Below, one piece after another: positions 48,963-61,150 of a stretch of 64,000 bases of DNA. Position 1 is the first letter of the stretch. Each line of letters starts with the position of its first letter. This stretch comes from Odiellus spinosus (taxonomy: Eukaryota; Arthropoda; Arachnida; Opiliones; Phalangiidae). Made by a program: the position numbers and the translations under genes. The DNA is taken from NCBI GenBank assembly GCA_963920705.1, contig OY987230.1, forward strand, positions 10,193,320 through 10,257,319. The letters run 5' to 3'. The notes below the pieces were generated by a model. That model saw nothing but the letters and a program-made list of their open reading frames with translations. It did not search any database and was not told the origin of the DNA.

Positions 48963-49246
48963 TTAAAGGGAAACTTGGAGCTTTTGAATTTATTTTCGGA
49001 ATCGCCATGCCAAGTAACGAATTTGTGAATTTTTCAGAATTTTTAGACAGGTTTTTGGTGTTTAAATTAATTTCTAAAGTTTGGTATAATTTATATAAAA
49101 GTAAATATAAATTCGGACCAATCGTATTATTTCAGCCTTCAACAGTGCTTGAAATGCCCTAACATTTAAAACAGCAGGTCGCTGTTTGATGCCCAACGTC
49201 TTGGGCATCAAAACTGTTCCATTTTTAGCTCCAAGTTTCGCTTTAA
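48963..49246. mobile_element. Palindromic MITE (family 7), copy 2, right arm shortened
   Basis: Starts ttaaagggaaacttggagct and follows the family left arm through ttatttcagccttcaacag. The right arm is reduced to the last ~30 bp (gttccatttttagctccaag), so most of it has been deleted. From 47,700 to 48,960 I see no supported gene. Confidence 0.8.
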
Positions 49247-50052
49247 AACCGCGCAAGTTTTCAAGGGTGTATTCTGAATATATTTAGAAATCTGTACTGT
49301 TCGGGAGATTTTGGGATCATCTGATTGGTTTTATTTTATATTTCCAACCCCGAAACTTGTCAAAAACCTTTTTGTTATGGTGATTCTGAAAAACAAAAAC
49401 GAAATTGGAATATAATTTTTAACTTTTATCTTCCCTTTAATATATTTTTATCGCCAGCTCGTGGTGGCTATAAATTTTTATAGTCTTTTTGACTACTTAA
49501 GAAGTTGTGTATAGTATAGCGTGTGGTATAGGAGGCCCTCCTATAAATGTATAAAGCGACACTAGTCGGAATTTATAGTTTCGTTATTTTTCATTTCAGT
49601 AATATATATATTTTTTTCTTTTTCCTGTCTACTTTAATACTATACGCCTAAATGCTTGAAGCGAAATTTGTGCAGAAAATATAGAAGATTAATTTTATAT
49701 ATCATTCTAAGGATTGTTTTTTTTTCTTTCACTATCCGATTTTTTTTTTTTTTTTTTTTTCTAGTTAGTAAAATCGTATTTGCGGTTTCCCAGTTTTTTC
49801 TTTTAAAGGAAGAGTAAAAACGTCAATTTATTACAACTACGTCACGTGATAAATCACCTTATAGTTAGCCTCTCTCTCATTCACTATTTTTACTAATAGT
49901 CGCAATGTTTGTCTTGGGTCACTTAACCACCCTATAACTAGAGTCTGTGGTATATTTTTCCAATAAATTCTCTAAGCTCAGATTATCACCTTTAAAATCT
50001 AACTTTAGCTATTATAAAAAAAAAGTTTAGAATTCTTAGTTAATGTTTAAAT

Positions 50053-50450
50053 CGAGGGGGCAGACACTCGCGACTTCAGGTGTACAAAGTTTTTGAAGTC
50101 TTTGTACTATCAAAGCTGAACTCGGTTCATAATAGTTAGAACTTAATGCACTGTCAACGCTGACTTCAGTGAACTCAGGTGTTCAGCGAATTCAGGTGTT
50201 CAGCGAATTCAGGTGTTCAGCGAATTCAGGTGTTCAGCGAATTCAGGTGTTCAGCGAATTCAGGTGTTCAGCGAATTCAGGTGTTCAGCGAATTCAGGTG
50301 TTCAGCGAATTCAGGTGTTCAGCGAATTCAGGTGTTCAGCGAATTCAGGTGTTCAGCGAATTCAGGTGTTCAGCGAATTCAGGTGTTCAGCGAATTCAGG
50401 TGTTCAGCGAATTCAGGTGTTCAGCGAATTCAAGAGTGTCTGACCCCTCG
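50053..50450. mobile_element. CGAGGGG-ended MITE (family 4), expanded form
   Basis: Same ends as the 171-bp copy at 42.6 kb, flanked by a perfect 8-bp target duplication GTTTAAAT (50,045-50,052 and 50,451-50,458). 398 bp long because it contains the 17-bp tandem array at 50,175-50,429. Confidence 0.93.
50175..50429. repeat. Perfect 17-bp satellite, 15 copies, inside MITE
   Basis: Fifteen exact tandem copies of TCAGGTGTTCAGCGAAT (255 bp). Because 17 is not a multiple of 3 and no frame of the unit has a stop, all three plus-strand frames stay open, giving repetitive open frames that I do not regard as genes. Confidence 0.98.
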
Positions 50451-51469
50451 GTTTAAATTGTCCAGGCCTCACCTCTTTGAATCGAATTTTACTGAGCTTG
50501 TTAGGTTCTTTTATTCATGTTAAGAGAGGAGGTGGAAATTATATATTTGTTTATTATTGTCACTAATTGGTTAACGTTTTTGGACATTTGGTTACTATGT
50601 TCGCCTAATATTGCTTTAATTTCGATGCCATTTGGGTGGGAACCCTGTGTTGGTGTTCAGGGATGGTTTATATTCTATATAAGTGCAATAATCAAGCAAT
50701 AAGAATGCCAATAAATCACTCCGATGAGTTAAATGTTCATACGTATATACTTTAATGATTTCTTGCATATACTTAGGTTTAGTTATCGTTTTCACCGTAC
50801 TTTTAATTGGAAGCGCTTGAAGTCACACTAGATTCTAAATTCAGAAGTATTTAGCCCCGGTCCTCCTGTATACGAAGGAATTTAAAAATCGCCTATAGCC
50901 GGTAATTATTTCTGCCCAAGAAATTCCTACTTTTGAATTTGCGCGTTTTTACTTGTAATTATATATAAAAAAATCACGCGAATATGAGATTTGTCTTTTT
51001 TATGTTGAAGTTTTGTCGGAAATGCTGACACTACGATAAAATATGCTTTTGCGGTAGAAATGTTAAGAAGAACATTTACCAAATTTCCAAAAATTATAAC
51101 TATTTAAGGAGTTAGTGAAAGCAGGAACTCATAAACGCAAGAGATATCATTTGAGTTATACTATTATGAAAGATTTGTTAGCTGGACAAATTTTCGCAGT
51201 TAGCCATAAAGTCTATAAACTGACGATCACTGATATTGTGTAGCAGGCATAAGTGAACTCAAACATTCCCTGCCTACCCAGTTACGTCTATGACCTTCCT
51301 GGTCAATCAGGAATTCCAAGGAATTATTAATTTCACTCCACTTTTGTTGAATTCAAGTTTTTTATTTGCTTTATTTGAATTCGGAAGTAAATTCCCTCTC
51401 AAAACAAATCCTGCCCTCTCAAATAAAATTTAGTTTGACCCTTAAAGAATGACCCCAGTTTCCTCCCTT

Positions 51470-51618
51470 AAAGGCCTAGGATTTCTTCAGCCTGTCACCT
51501 GCCTGTTTCACTGGAAGTGGGCTCACTTTCTGAGCTTCCCCTTGGGTAGCAAGGCAAGAGTAAGCATGGAGGGCGAGTTTGTGTCCAGGATGACAGGCAG
51601 AAGTAATCCTAGGCCTTT
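51470..51618 (-). mobile_element. 149-bp MITE (family 2), second copy
   Basis: Same length and ends as the copy at 10,114-10,262, in inverted orientation, with a few substitutions. Flanked by TTA on the left and TAA on the right. No coding capacity. Confidence 0.82.
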
Positions 51619-52792
51619 AAAGAACTAATCCAAATTTCCTAGATATTGGCCTCGTGCTCCCGGTTCTCAGAACGACTTTTCAAAAAATTTACCCTTTAAA
51701 AGTAACTTATTTCGCTTCGAGAAGAACGCGACAAACCACTAACTAGCTCCAAAATAAATGAATAACCATATAGAAAAGTCCTAATGTTTGAACTTTTAAT
51801 AAGGCGCTTTCTTTCGTATTTTATACCAATAAAGGAACCGCGTTGGTTTTGGGTTTCATCATTAAAACAAAACAGTAGCTATTAAATGACATAAACGAAC
51901 GTGTTTTTACTTGTAAGACCCTTTTAAAACGACTGTTTCGAATGTATATTTTTATCGTTTTTATAACCATTTAATTTACATATCCATTAAATGAAATATT
52001 GAGGTAAATTACGAAAACGGTAATTAACCTCGCGCTTAATTATTGTACAATTAAATATAGAGTGAATCAAGAACCATTAGAAGGAGGAGGAGGATTATAT
52101 GACTTTTTATGGCGAAAATCACGTATATTTTCACCAATCATCTTAGAAGATAAATGGATTTAGCTTTGAGATAATCGTTATGTTTATCGCGAACGCCTTA
52201 TGGGCCCACGGTATCGTTTCTTCATTCTGCAATAATTTTTTTTCTTCTTCTACTTAAGAGCACCTATCACCATAAATAACAAAATAGATTAAAACGTCGC
52301 CTTCCGGGGGTTTTGAAGAGAAATATTACGAAATGAATGTGGAAATGTAATTTAACGATTTTTAGTTTTGGGAGGGTTATAGAACCTTTTTCTTTTGAGT
52401 CTTAAGTTCAATGTAAAAAAAAGTTATATATATGGCGCCTGAATTTTAAGCGAAAATAATTTATCGAAATGAAGATATGTAATTAACCAAGAATATGTTA
52501 ACAAGACTGTATTAATATAATTTCTTATCTATATTATTTTCAAATTTATGACTAGTTTAGTTCGCACTATATTACACGCACTATCTATGAGGCGGGTTTA
52601 TAAAGTTGTCCACGTATTAATAGTAAGAACAATTGAAGAACCCCTATGAAATTTTAAAGATATGACTAGTTTCGTCCTCTAATGTAAAAAGGTGGTGACC
52701 GAGTTAGTCCAATTTCAATAGTTAGAGAGAAACAACATAATGATCTCTTAAATGCAAATATTAAAATTGTCATCTCTAATCCTCTTCATTAT

Positions 52793-53102
52793 CCCTTTAA
52801 TGGATCGATTTATTATCGTTTAAATAAACCTAGAAATCAATTTAAAACTTACCAACAAAATAGGCTTAGCTGCATTCGTGGAAATATCCTGAACTCCCCG
52901 TATAAGGACTAGCGACCGTTGACATTGATCCTGGAGATCCTGCATTCCCCAACGTCATTGGTCGGTAGTCCTTATACGGGGAGTTAAGGATTTCTCGATG
53001 AATCCAGCTTTAGTTAATTTTTTTATTGTTGGATTAGGCCTATTTAAACGACAAGGAATTGATAAAAAAAAACACTTTTTAGGTTGCATTCTCCCTTTAA
53101 AA
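52793..53102. mobile_element. Family 5 MITE, shortened left arm
   Basis: Shows the family interior twice inverted: cctgaactccccgtataagg on the left and its complement ccttatacggggagttaagg on the right, then the right arm ending gcattctccctttaa. Provides the empty-site sequence for the insertion at 47,051. The flanking stretches 51,620-52,790 and 53,103-53,800 hold no supported gene. Confidence 0.75.
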
Positions 53103-53810
53103 CGAAAATAAATACTGTTTTGATTTATTTTTGATATTAATAGACTGAAAATAATTTTATTTTTAGTTTAGTCTTTTGGAGATAAGCTGTTTTAATGCTA
53201 AACTGACCATATAACTATAACGAAATAACGATTCCAGTATTACCAGAAACAAATTGTTTAGAAGAAATAAGTCGGTTTATTCCCCCATTAATTCTGCTAA
53301 GTTCGAAGGTCGATTCAAACGGGACTAATTTCTTGTTTATCAAATTTTTCTGTTGTAATATATCACGTCTCTTTTGCTATACGGTTAATAAAAAACTAAG
53401 GGAAGAAATCATTCTTTTGATATCGCTACGCGGGCCCGCGCTATCTAATTTATCGATGTACTTTGTCTTTTATACGATGTTAAAAATGGCTTACGCTAGT
53501 TTCTATTTCTGCGTGATATTTCCCAAGTGATCTCTTTATATAGAAGAAAAATTTCTGAAAGACATTTTTATAGATATTTTTCTTCGTATACGCGTCCTTT
53601 GAACAAATGATAAGTGTTGCTCCCAAGGGGTTAACGCGTTATAGATAGTCTAGACTCTAAGTATCGAAGTAACTGAAATAAGAAAAAAAAGTATTAACTT
53701 TTTTTTAGCCCCCTTGCCTTAATAGTTTGCCTTTGGGGGGTGAAATAAGAAAGCTAGAATACTGATTTGATGTTTTGATTTATTTTCTCAATATGCCCAT
53801 TTAAAGGGAG

Positions 53811-54242
53811 GATGCAACCTAATAAAGAAGTGTTTTTTTTTATCGATTCCTTATCGTTTAAATAGGCCTAATCCACCAATAAAAACTTTACATAACAAAT
53901 ATTAAACTAGAAATAAATTTAAAACTTAATCGGAAAACAGACTTAGGGGTTCCTGGAGAACCTGAATTGCTTCAATGTAAGGTCTAGCGACCAATGAGCA
54001 AAAAGCTCGTCGTTCACGCGAGATCTCTACGATACTTTCAATCGCATTCGATTGGTTGCTAGATCTTATACGCGAGGAAATCAGGATCTCCATGAATCCC
54101 GTTAAGCCTATTTTCCGGGTAAGTTTTAAATTTATTTCTAGTTTAGTATTTGTTCGTAAATGTTTTTACTGATGGATTAAGAATATTTAAACGTTAAGGA
54201 GTGGATTAAAAACCACTTGTTAGGTTCCATTCTCCCTTTAAA
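53811..54242. mobile_element. Family 5 MITE, full-length copy
   Basis: 432 bp. Left end ttaaagggaggatgcaacct; right-end complement ttaaagggagaatggaacct. The arms carry gattccttatcgtttaaata and its complement; the interior has a ctagcgaccaatg / cgattggttgctag inner stem. TTAA at both edges suggests a TTAA target. Non-coding. Confidence 0.85.
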
Positions 54243-54300
54243 GCATTGTTGAGCAAATTTTTTCTGTTCCATTGGGAAAATTTAGCGTTCACGGGGCAAC

Positions 54301-55250
54301 TTTTTTTTTTTTTTTTTCAAGAGACTGAGAGAAACCCAGTTTTTCTACTGATATGATTGGGCGGTACAATCTTCTTGGAATTTACGTTTTTAAATCTAGG
54401 TCTTGAGATAATCATTATTATTCTACATATATTTGCACAAATTGTCCTATGAATTCTTAATAAACCGGCCAGTCTTGATAGGCCCCATTTGAAGAAAAAA
54501 AAAAAAAAAAAAAAACAAAAAAAAACAAAAAAAAAAAAAACTTATTCTATGGAGATTACAATTACAGCTTTTAGTTTATTTGTAGTTTAAGATTCCCTCG
54601 TATCGCCAAGAAAGGTTTATTTAAAAATTGAGAAATAAATCCTAGCGCCATAGGTCCACTAGTCTCAATCATACCCCCTAATACTAGCGTATTTGCATTT
54701 TAAAGGGAAACTCTAAGCTATCGATTTGCTTCGATTTTATTTTCAGAATTAACAAGCTTTAAATTCATATTCGAAAACCATTTTCAATGCTTAATTTAAA
54801 TATTAAAACTTCGATTGGTATTAATATTTTAATGAGGCGACAACTTAACCTATCAAATAAAAACTTAAATTTTCACGTGACTTGTTCTTTAAGTCTGAAA
54901 AGCAATATTACGATAAAAATTTATTAAGAAAAAAATTTGTAGTTCCAAGGATTAACGTCATCCAGGGATGAATTTGTCAGATAAAGAAATTTAAGGAAAG
55001 AAAATTGAGGATTATATGGGATTAGTGCGCGTAATCCTTGGGATTTTCATATTCTAGTGAATGAATTTGGCCAATTATAGATTTTAGCCAGACGCCGAGT
55101 TAAGAAATCAATATATTTATAGAAGATTGGAAATTAAAGGTTATAGGGATAAATTTTCATAAAATGTCATTTTTTACAAAGATAAAGGGAGGTTGGAAAG
55201 GAAAATAATTGACATTGAAGATGGAGTGATCACTTATCACTATTCAGTAT
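54301..55250. other. Non-genic AT-rich stretch with homopolymer runs
   Basis: Contains a T-run near 54,300 and a long A-run with AC interruptions at about 54,496-54,540, perhaps a retroposed tail. No open frame with splice support and no clear repeat structure. Confidence 0.4.
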
Positions 55251-55252
55251 TT

Positions 55253-55608
55253 ACGGGCTGGTTAGTACCCGATAGATGTTAAAATTTTCCCCCTGAAAAA
55301 GAGGTTGGATTAACCAACTACTGGGCGGCCACTCTACGACTAGAGCTGCCGTGACCAGGAGAGTCGATACATTGTATTAAAGTAGACATGATAGGATAAT
55401 TTGACCACAAATGTACCTCTATACGCTCTGAAAATCTCTTTTGAAACATGTTTCCAACATGAAAATTTAATTTTATTAGTAATTTGACTTAATTGTTTGT
55501 AGTCAAACAAAACAAGAATTAGACTTTACAATTATCACCTCCCGTGAAAAAGATGTTGAGTCACGGGTGGTGATAATTGTAATATCTATCGGGTACTAGC
55601 CAGCCCGT
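55253..55608. mobile_element. MITE with ACGGGCTGG ends
   Basis: Left end ACGGGCTGGTTAGTACCCGA; right-end complement ACGGGCTGGCTAGTACCCGA, and similarity continues another ~15 bp. TTA/TAA at the flanks. Near the right end is an inner hairpin (ttacaattatcacc / ggtgataattgtaa) around a cccgtgaaaaa loop. Confidence 0.85.
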
Positions 55609-56167
55609 AACTTGGTTAGCTATGTCATCATATATGTAAAGAATTAGACTGATTTCGGCTCGGGTCATATTGTGTGAACTGTTCACCAAATTAGTGACAC
55701 TTAAAAACATGTTCGTACGAATAATTAGAAGTTCTTTTCAAATGGGATTTTGTTGAAAATTCCGACTCGAACATTCGAGTTTATTGTTGCTTCTCTTAGA
55801 TTTTACTAAAATAGAAATTATTGTCTAGCTAGATCTCAAATTTGTTTTTTAATTTATTTACAGATTCCGGGTTTAAAGGGAGTACGAACTTACGAAGCTC
55901 TGGCCTAAGGTTCAACTTGACATTCAGCCGCCACTGCGCCAAACAAATGTTCTCAAAAATCTGTGCGAGTTACGTTGCGAAACAAGACGTGTGATTAGCG
56001 GACGATTTTTGGTTTTGGTTTCTATTCCATTTAACTCGGCTCCGAGAACTTCACCAATGTAGGATAATTTTGTGTATAAGTTAAGCCTTTTAGAGTCTAG
56101 CCTCGAATCCAAAGAGTCTATCGTGACAGTGTCTAGGTTAAATTTGTCTATAGTAAGTGTTTTACGA

Positions 56168-56415
56168 TTAAAGGGAGAATGAAGTCGAATTTAGTCATTT
56201 TATCGATTCCAGCTTGTTTTTTAAAAATTGGTCTAACACATTCGTAATTACGAATAATTTTCTATAGGTTTAAGTTTATTTTGAAGAAAAGAAATGGTGT
56301 AAAAATAGACCAAACGTTAGTTCTTTTAAATCAATTTATTTTCACTTATCAAGAGCGGATGTCATCCACTTTTAACTTAGGATTAGAAAATAGTTTGAGT
56401 TCATTCTCCCGTTAA
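56168..56415. mobile_element. Small MITE with TTAAAGGGAGAATGAA ends
   Basis: The left end ttaaagggagaatgaa and the right-end complement ttaacgggagaatgaa enclose 248 bp. Related to family 5 at the tips only. The region from 56,416 to 57,540 has higher GC but no open frame with splice support. Confidence 0.7.
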
Positions 56416-57550
56416 ATTGGTTTTATTTTGTTACGGAATGAGTTAGGCCTGTGTTGACGCTTAGTTTCTATCTTGTCATTGAGGATAAAAGTAGGCAAAA
56501 ACTTTGTTTAGCGAAATTAAATGGCCTAAACTTTGTTATTATCCGTATTACGAAGCTCTTTGGTTGGCGATAGGGTTCTTTTTCTAGCAAACCGAATGGG
56601 AATGAATCAGTTTATCAACTCGATTAATCCTCCGGAGATTATTCAAAGAGGCGAAACAAGTTGATTGACCGCTTCATAACCATTGACCCCCAAAACATCC
56701 AATTTAACTCAACACACTGGAAAATTAGCCTCGCGGACTCTACGATCTCTAAGTTGTTTCCAAATTGGCCATGAGAGACCGTGGGGTTCAATGTTAGACG
56801 CGGCTAATTCTAGGGCTTAGAAGTTAATATTATTGAAAGAAAGCCAGTAATTCCGTGCGAGGTCGCGGGGTTTAACGTAAGGTGACCCTGCGACATTCTC
56901 AATGTTAGTCACGGTTTACTTCGTTAAGTTTTAACAATATAAAATTTGATTGGATAACGAACGAAATAAGAAACTTGATTAGCCGGTAATTAAAAGATTA
57001 AATCAATCGGGAAAAGGGGAGTGGATAATTAGGATTAATATAAACGTTATTTACGTTAATTTGGAAAAATGGGGAATTGAAAAAGGATTGGGATTTCACG
57101 CGTTTTAGATCCGAATATTTAATGAAAAAAATCAACGGTTTAAAATCGTGTCATCAAATCAACGACCGCGTCATTGAAGCTATATAGTTCTTAGCTTGAC
57201 GAAGCAAAACACAAATACACACACGAACCGGATATAATATGCGACACGATTGTACAAGGTGTATATTTACCTTGATGCTATTATATCGAATGACACTGAC
57301 CCCAGCCCTTCCCCTAGTCAAGGTTAAATTTAGTTAGTCGTCTTACACATGGTCCCGGATGTTTTCAATTTTAAGCTATTTCTCTTAGAATGTTCGCTGG
57401 TTTTGAGGCAATACGGTGGAAGGCGAATTTATTTTCGTCTTTCGCCTTATCATCTCGAAATCGGCATATGATTTGACGATGAACCGACGTTTAAAATTGA
57501 CTATATCTAAGACCATTTAAGAATTGTTTCATACAAGTGTACTAATGCGG

Positions 57551-57812
57551 GGTTCGTACAAACGTGGAAATTTTAATTTTGAGGAGAAAAAAAAACTCTG
57601 ACAATAGCGGAGAAATCATATTTATTTGAGAAATTTATTAAAAATGAAACATAAGCTCGCTCTACTATGTTTTGAGCCTTAATTATTTATCTATATTTCT
57701 AAGAATGAATGGAAGCGTTTACCTACGCCTCTTAATGTAAAAATATGCACGGATTTATCTTAATCCGGAAAAAGCTGGTGAAATGCATTTTCTAAACCTT
57801 GTACGAACCCTG
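57551..57812. mobile_element. MITE with GGGTTCGTACAA ends
   Basis: Left gcggggttcgtacaaacgtg; right-end complement caGGGTTCGTACAAGGTTTA. About 260 bp, same terminal family as 45,858-46,418. The following 57,820-58,930 is GC-richer but I find no supported gene there. Confidence 0.7.
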
Positions 57813-58945
57813 TTTCCTCCTAGCCGGCATCGTGGGACCATCATCGAAAAAATCCCTCTAATGTAGGGTGGTTAGGTTGGTTATAATTCTTCCCCTTTGA
57901 TCTAAACCGTCGAATAGAGCGGAACAGTCATTGGATAGAATTTTAACCCCTGCCTAGTTGATAAGCTTAACTCGTGCCCCGCGGTTCATTGGATTATACG
58001 GATTACTAATTGAAGCTACTTGTTAGTATTAATTTAATTCAAAGTACCTATAATGTTTAATTAGGTTAATTATAGGAACTAAAATTGGCGTCGCTTAGAT
58101 ACGCTGTGATTAAATTAAATAATTTTGTTATCGCCCGATCTGCAGAGCGGATGGGCTACGAGGCTGCGGCCATCATCTTGACGTTAATTTTTTAACGCGA
58201 CACCGAATTAAATCGGCATGGTCCGGTATTCGCGTCTTCTTGTAACGAAGTTTACTCGGAATCACCGAGAATGTGAACTGATCGTATTTTGATCCGTACC
58301 AGAATGAGTTCGTTCGTTTTGATCTATCCTTAAGATTGAGGTCTGTATTACTGGAACCGTATCGGTATTAGACGTTGCCTGAAAATGGTTATATTTAACC
58401 TCGGTGTATAATCCATTTGAACCGCTGGACCCCCTTCCCGTTGAGCTTCCTCTAACGTAGGTTGAATTCGCGGTTTGGGGTTCATGTCGCTATACTAACC
58501 ATGAAACACGACACACACAAACAGCTTCGCGAGGCATCGGTTGGTTCATTGCACCTTCGAACCACCAAGTAGGCCACATACTTCGCGGCATTAGTTTGTA
58601 AGAATCCCGCGCCCTGAGTGGGCCAACCCCTTTAGGGTCCAACCCCCATTTGTATTTGTCTGCTCTAACTAATCCTGTCTTTTATGTCGCATTGATGCTT
58701 TGCTGGCTTGTTAGATAATAGGTTAAAAGCGCGTTTTTAATTTCATTTTGAAATTAGAAGCGCTACTTTTGACGCTTTTGCGGAATTAGTTTCCTTTGCA
58801 GCTTCTTTGAAATGTGGAAACTGAACTGATTCTGTTTTTATAATTTTAAGTTAGTCGCTTAATGGTGTCGCTTTGCAAATTCCCGTTAGGAATATTTTTG
58901 GTCGGGTGTTGTAAATTTCTGCGCGAATTTTGACTTTAATTTTAA

Positions 58946-59172
58946 GTTTTGTAAATTTGTTGATTTGATCAACGATTATTGCTAATATTATCGATATTTA
59001 TTATTGCCAATATTATAATTATAAATATATTTTGTACTTGCGCTTAAGTTGGTTGACTTTTATTTGAACCGCGTTTTGTAAATTTGTTGATTTGATCAAC
59101 GATTATTGCTAATATTATCGATTCTTTTTTTGCCAATATTATAATTATAAATATATATTGTACTTGGTTAAG
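58946..59172. repeat. Two-copy direct repeat, 127-bp period
   Basis: The stretch starting gttttgtaaatttgttgatt occurs at 58,946 and again at 59,073. About 95 bp of each copy is almost identical, including gatttgatcaacgattattg and caatattataattataaata. Confidence 0.88.
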
Positions 59173-59562
59173 TTTAATCTTTGAATATTTTGTTTTTTTA
59201 TTATTGAATGGTTTTGAGTGATGATTATGGTTTATTTAATCGCATCGTTATGTTTTCTAATATTTTCTTTCTTTTTTCAGATATACTTTTTTTTTATTTT
59301 TGTTTCGCGGTTTTTGAACATTTTGCAAAAAGACTCCTTTTGAATTTTCTTTCGCAAACTGTTCTCGAACCGTGGTGTTCACTAATAATCTCTATTTAGT
59401 ATAGGTTTTCTTAGTTTGGTATCACGCACGCGCATGATGTTTAGACCAACTTTATCGTTTCCTAAAACTTAAGGTATATAATATTTCGAATCTAGTCTCG
59501 CGGTAATTCTATCCTTTACAGCCACCCTTTAAACGTTCCTGAGCTCGTTTTTTGAGTATCTT

Positions 59563-59603
59563 GGAAGGAACCCATGTTTCCCTAAGGGAATTGGGTTCCT
59601 TCC
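59563..59603. repeat. 41-nt near-perfect inverted repeat
   Basis: Stem GGAAGGAACCCA pairs with TGGGTTCCTTCC, and the loop itself contains the palindrome TTCCCTAAGGGAA. It could be a hairpin RNA, a protein-binding palindrome or a MITE core. Confidence 0.7.
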
Positions 59604-59962
59604 TAAGCGGTAACGGGATTTTCTAGGGTTTTGGCCGTTTAGGCTACAAAAATCTAAAATTATTTTCTCTGAAACTTTTCGATATAGTGTTATATTTTTA
59701 TTTTCAGGGAATATTACGATTAACATCGTTCATCGAGAAACATTGTCTTTAGGGAGAAATATTTTATCGGTCTATTAAGAATCGTGTCTTCCCACGATTC
59801 GTTCGCGAAATTTCGAATTAAGACAATCAAATTAAGACTCGAGTCCACTCTTATCGTAGTTCCAGCATTAGTTTCGCGCTGTGGCCAGTTTTTTTCGCGT
59901 TCCGTTTGAGGTATCGCTAGTATTCAAATTTCCCCTGATTGTACTATTCTGCACTTCATATT

Positions 59963-60138
59963 AGCGAAGAGGGAAAAGCCCGGCGCCAAAGGGCCCTCGC
60001 GTTCCCGATGGAACCGCGCTGGAGTGCAGTTTGGCGTTTAGAGTCCGGTTACCTGCGACCCTAAGTGGGTGGAGAAATTCCATCTAAGGCTAAATATACC
60101 ACGAAACGAGGGCGAACCAGTACCGAGAGGGAAAGTTG
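59963..60138 (+). pseudogene. Degraded 28S ribosomal RNA fragment (5' D1-D2 region)
   Basis: Reads as the 5' part of large-subunit rRNA: gggaaaagcccggcgcc, ctggagtgcagtttggcg, gtccggttacctgcg, then ccatctaaggctaaatata, ccacgaaacgagggcgaacc and agtaccgagagggaaagttg. The order is that of functional 28S, but with small deletions and substitutions (for example agtaccGTGAGGG has become agtaccgagaggg). No rRNA is recognisable on either side. It is therefore a stray, non-functional rDNA piece, or the rRNA-derived head of a retroposon. Confidence 0.8.
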
Positions 60139-60726
60139 CCAATGTGGTTATTCCAAGACCAGACTTGGATAACTAAAGGTCAGTCCGTTTCGACTCGAAG
60201 ATCATCGCGCGGTATTCACTTGACCACTGATTTTGTTTAGTTTCTTCATCCGTGTTATAAGAAAGTTTTGGCCATACAATCAAAAACACGCGTTTAGCCA
60301 TATTTTAAGCTCATTTAGTGGGCTTTATGTTCCATCGTCAATTGGATGGGGTCCTTCCCGATTGCTGGTGCTGTAAATGTCGCAATCTACTTACTCGAAA
60401 GACCCGCGCGTTAGAATTTAGTGCGCTATTATCTCGGTTATTGGGAAATAGTTGATCCACGAAGGGAAAATATCAAATAGACCGATAAAAATATTACCTT
60501 AGGAGACAATCTTTCTCCACCTGAGAAGATGGTGTTCATTGGATTTTAACTCTTACCATTTGAACATAGTCCGTTTCTTAATCGAATTTTTTGGTGAGTT
60601 TTGTTTTATACGCCATTTATAATGCAAGAATATTTCCAATTTAATATTTGTAATAGGCTTAATTTAATTGTAGGGTTTCATTCTCTCTTTAAAGAAAGTT
60701 ACAGCCTTAAGTTAGAAAAACTATTA

Positions 60727-60973
60727 GTAAATATTAATAGCTTTCGCAACTTGTTATTTTGAAATTTTAGTAAAATTGGCCTTAATAAGTATACTATTCG
60801 CGACCTAAACGTCGTCTGCTAAGGTGTTATCCGTAATATAATGTATTTTTTTCCATAGGGATTACACCTTGGCAGACGATATATCAGTTGCGAATAGTAT
60901 CTACTTATTAAGGCCAATTTTACTAAAATTAAAAAATACGTTGCGAAAAGCTATTACAATTTACTCGGAATGG
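60727..60973. mobile_element. Palindromic MITE, about 250 bp
   Basis: The arms agtaaatattaatagctttc with cgcaac... and their complement enclose a closer-matching inner pair (taaaattggccttaataagt, actattcgc). The centre includes gtcgtctgctaaggtgt and its complement, shared with family 3. Confidence 0.85.
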
Positions 60974-61029
60974 TTTTCTAAAACATTTCCTTTTATTATG
61001 GTGAAATGTAATGGTTATAACTGTCCTAT

Positions 61030-61150
61030 ATAATCCTATAATTTCGTTGAAAGGTCCTATAAAATCCTATAATTTCGTTGAAAGGTCCCATAAAATCCTA
61101 TAATTTTGCCAAGAATCCTATTTTTCCTATTAAAATTTTCTATTGACAGG
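61030..61150. repeat. Short tandem repeat of cctataa words
   Basis: About three units of 33-34 bp containing tcctataatttcgttgaaag. The word content matches the inside of the CAGGGTGACCAC element at 47 kb, so it may be a fragment of that family. From 61,150 to 61,926 no supported gene was found. Confidence 0.65.
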
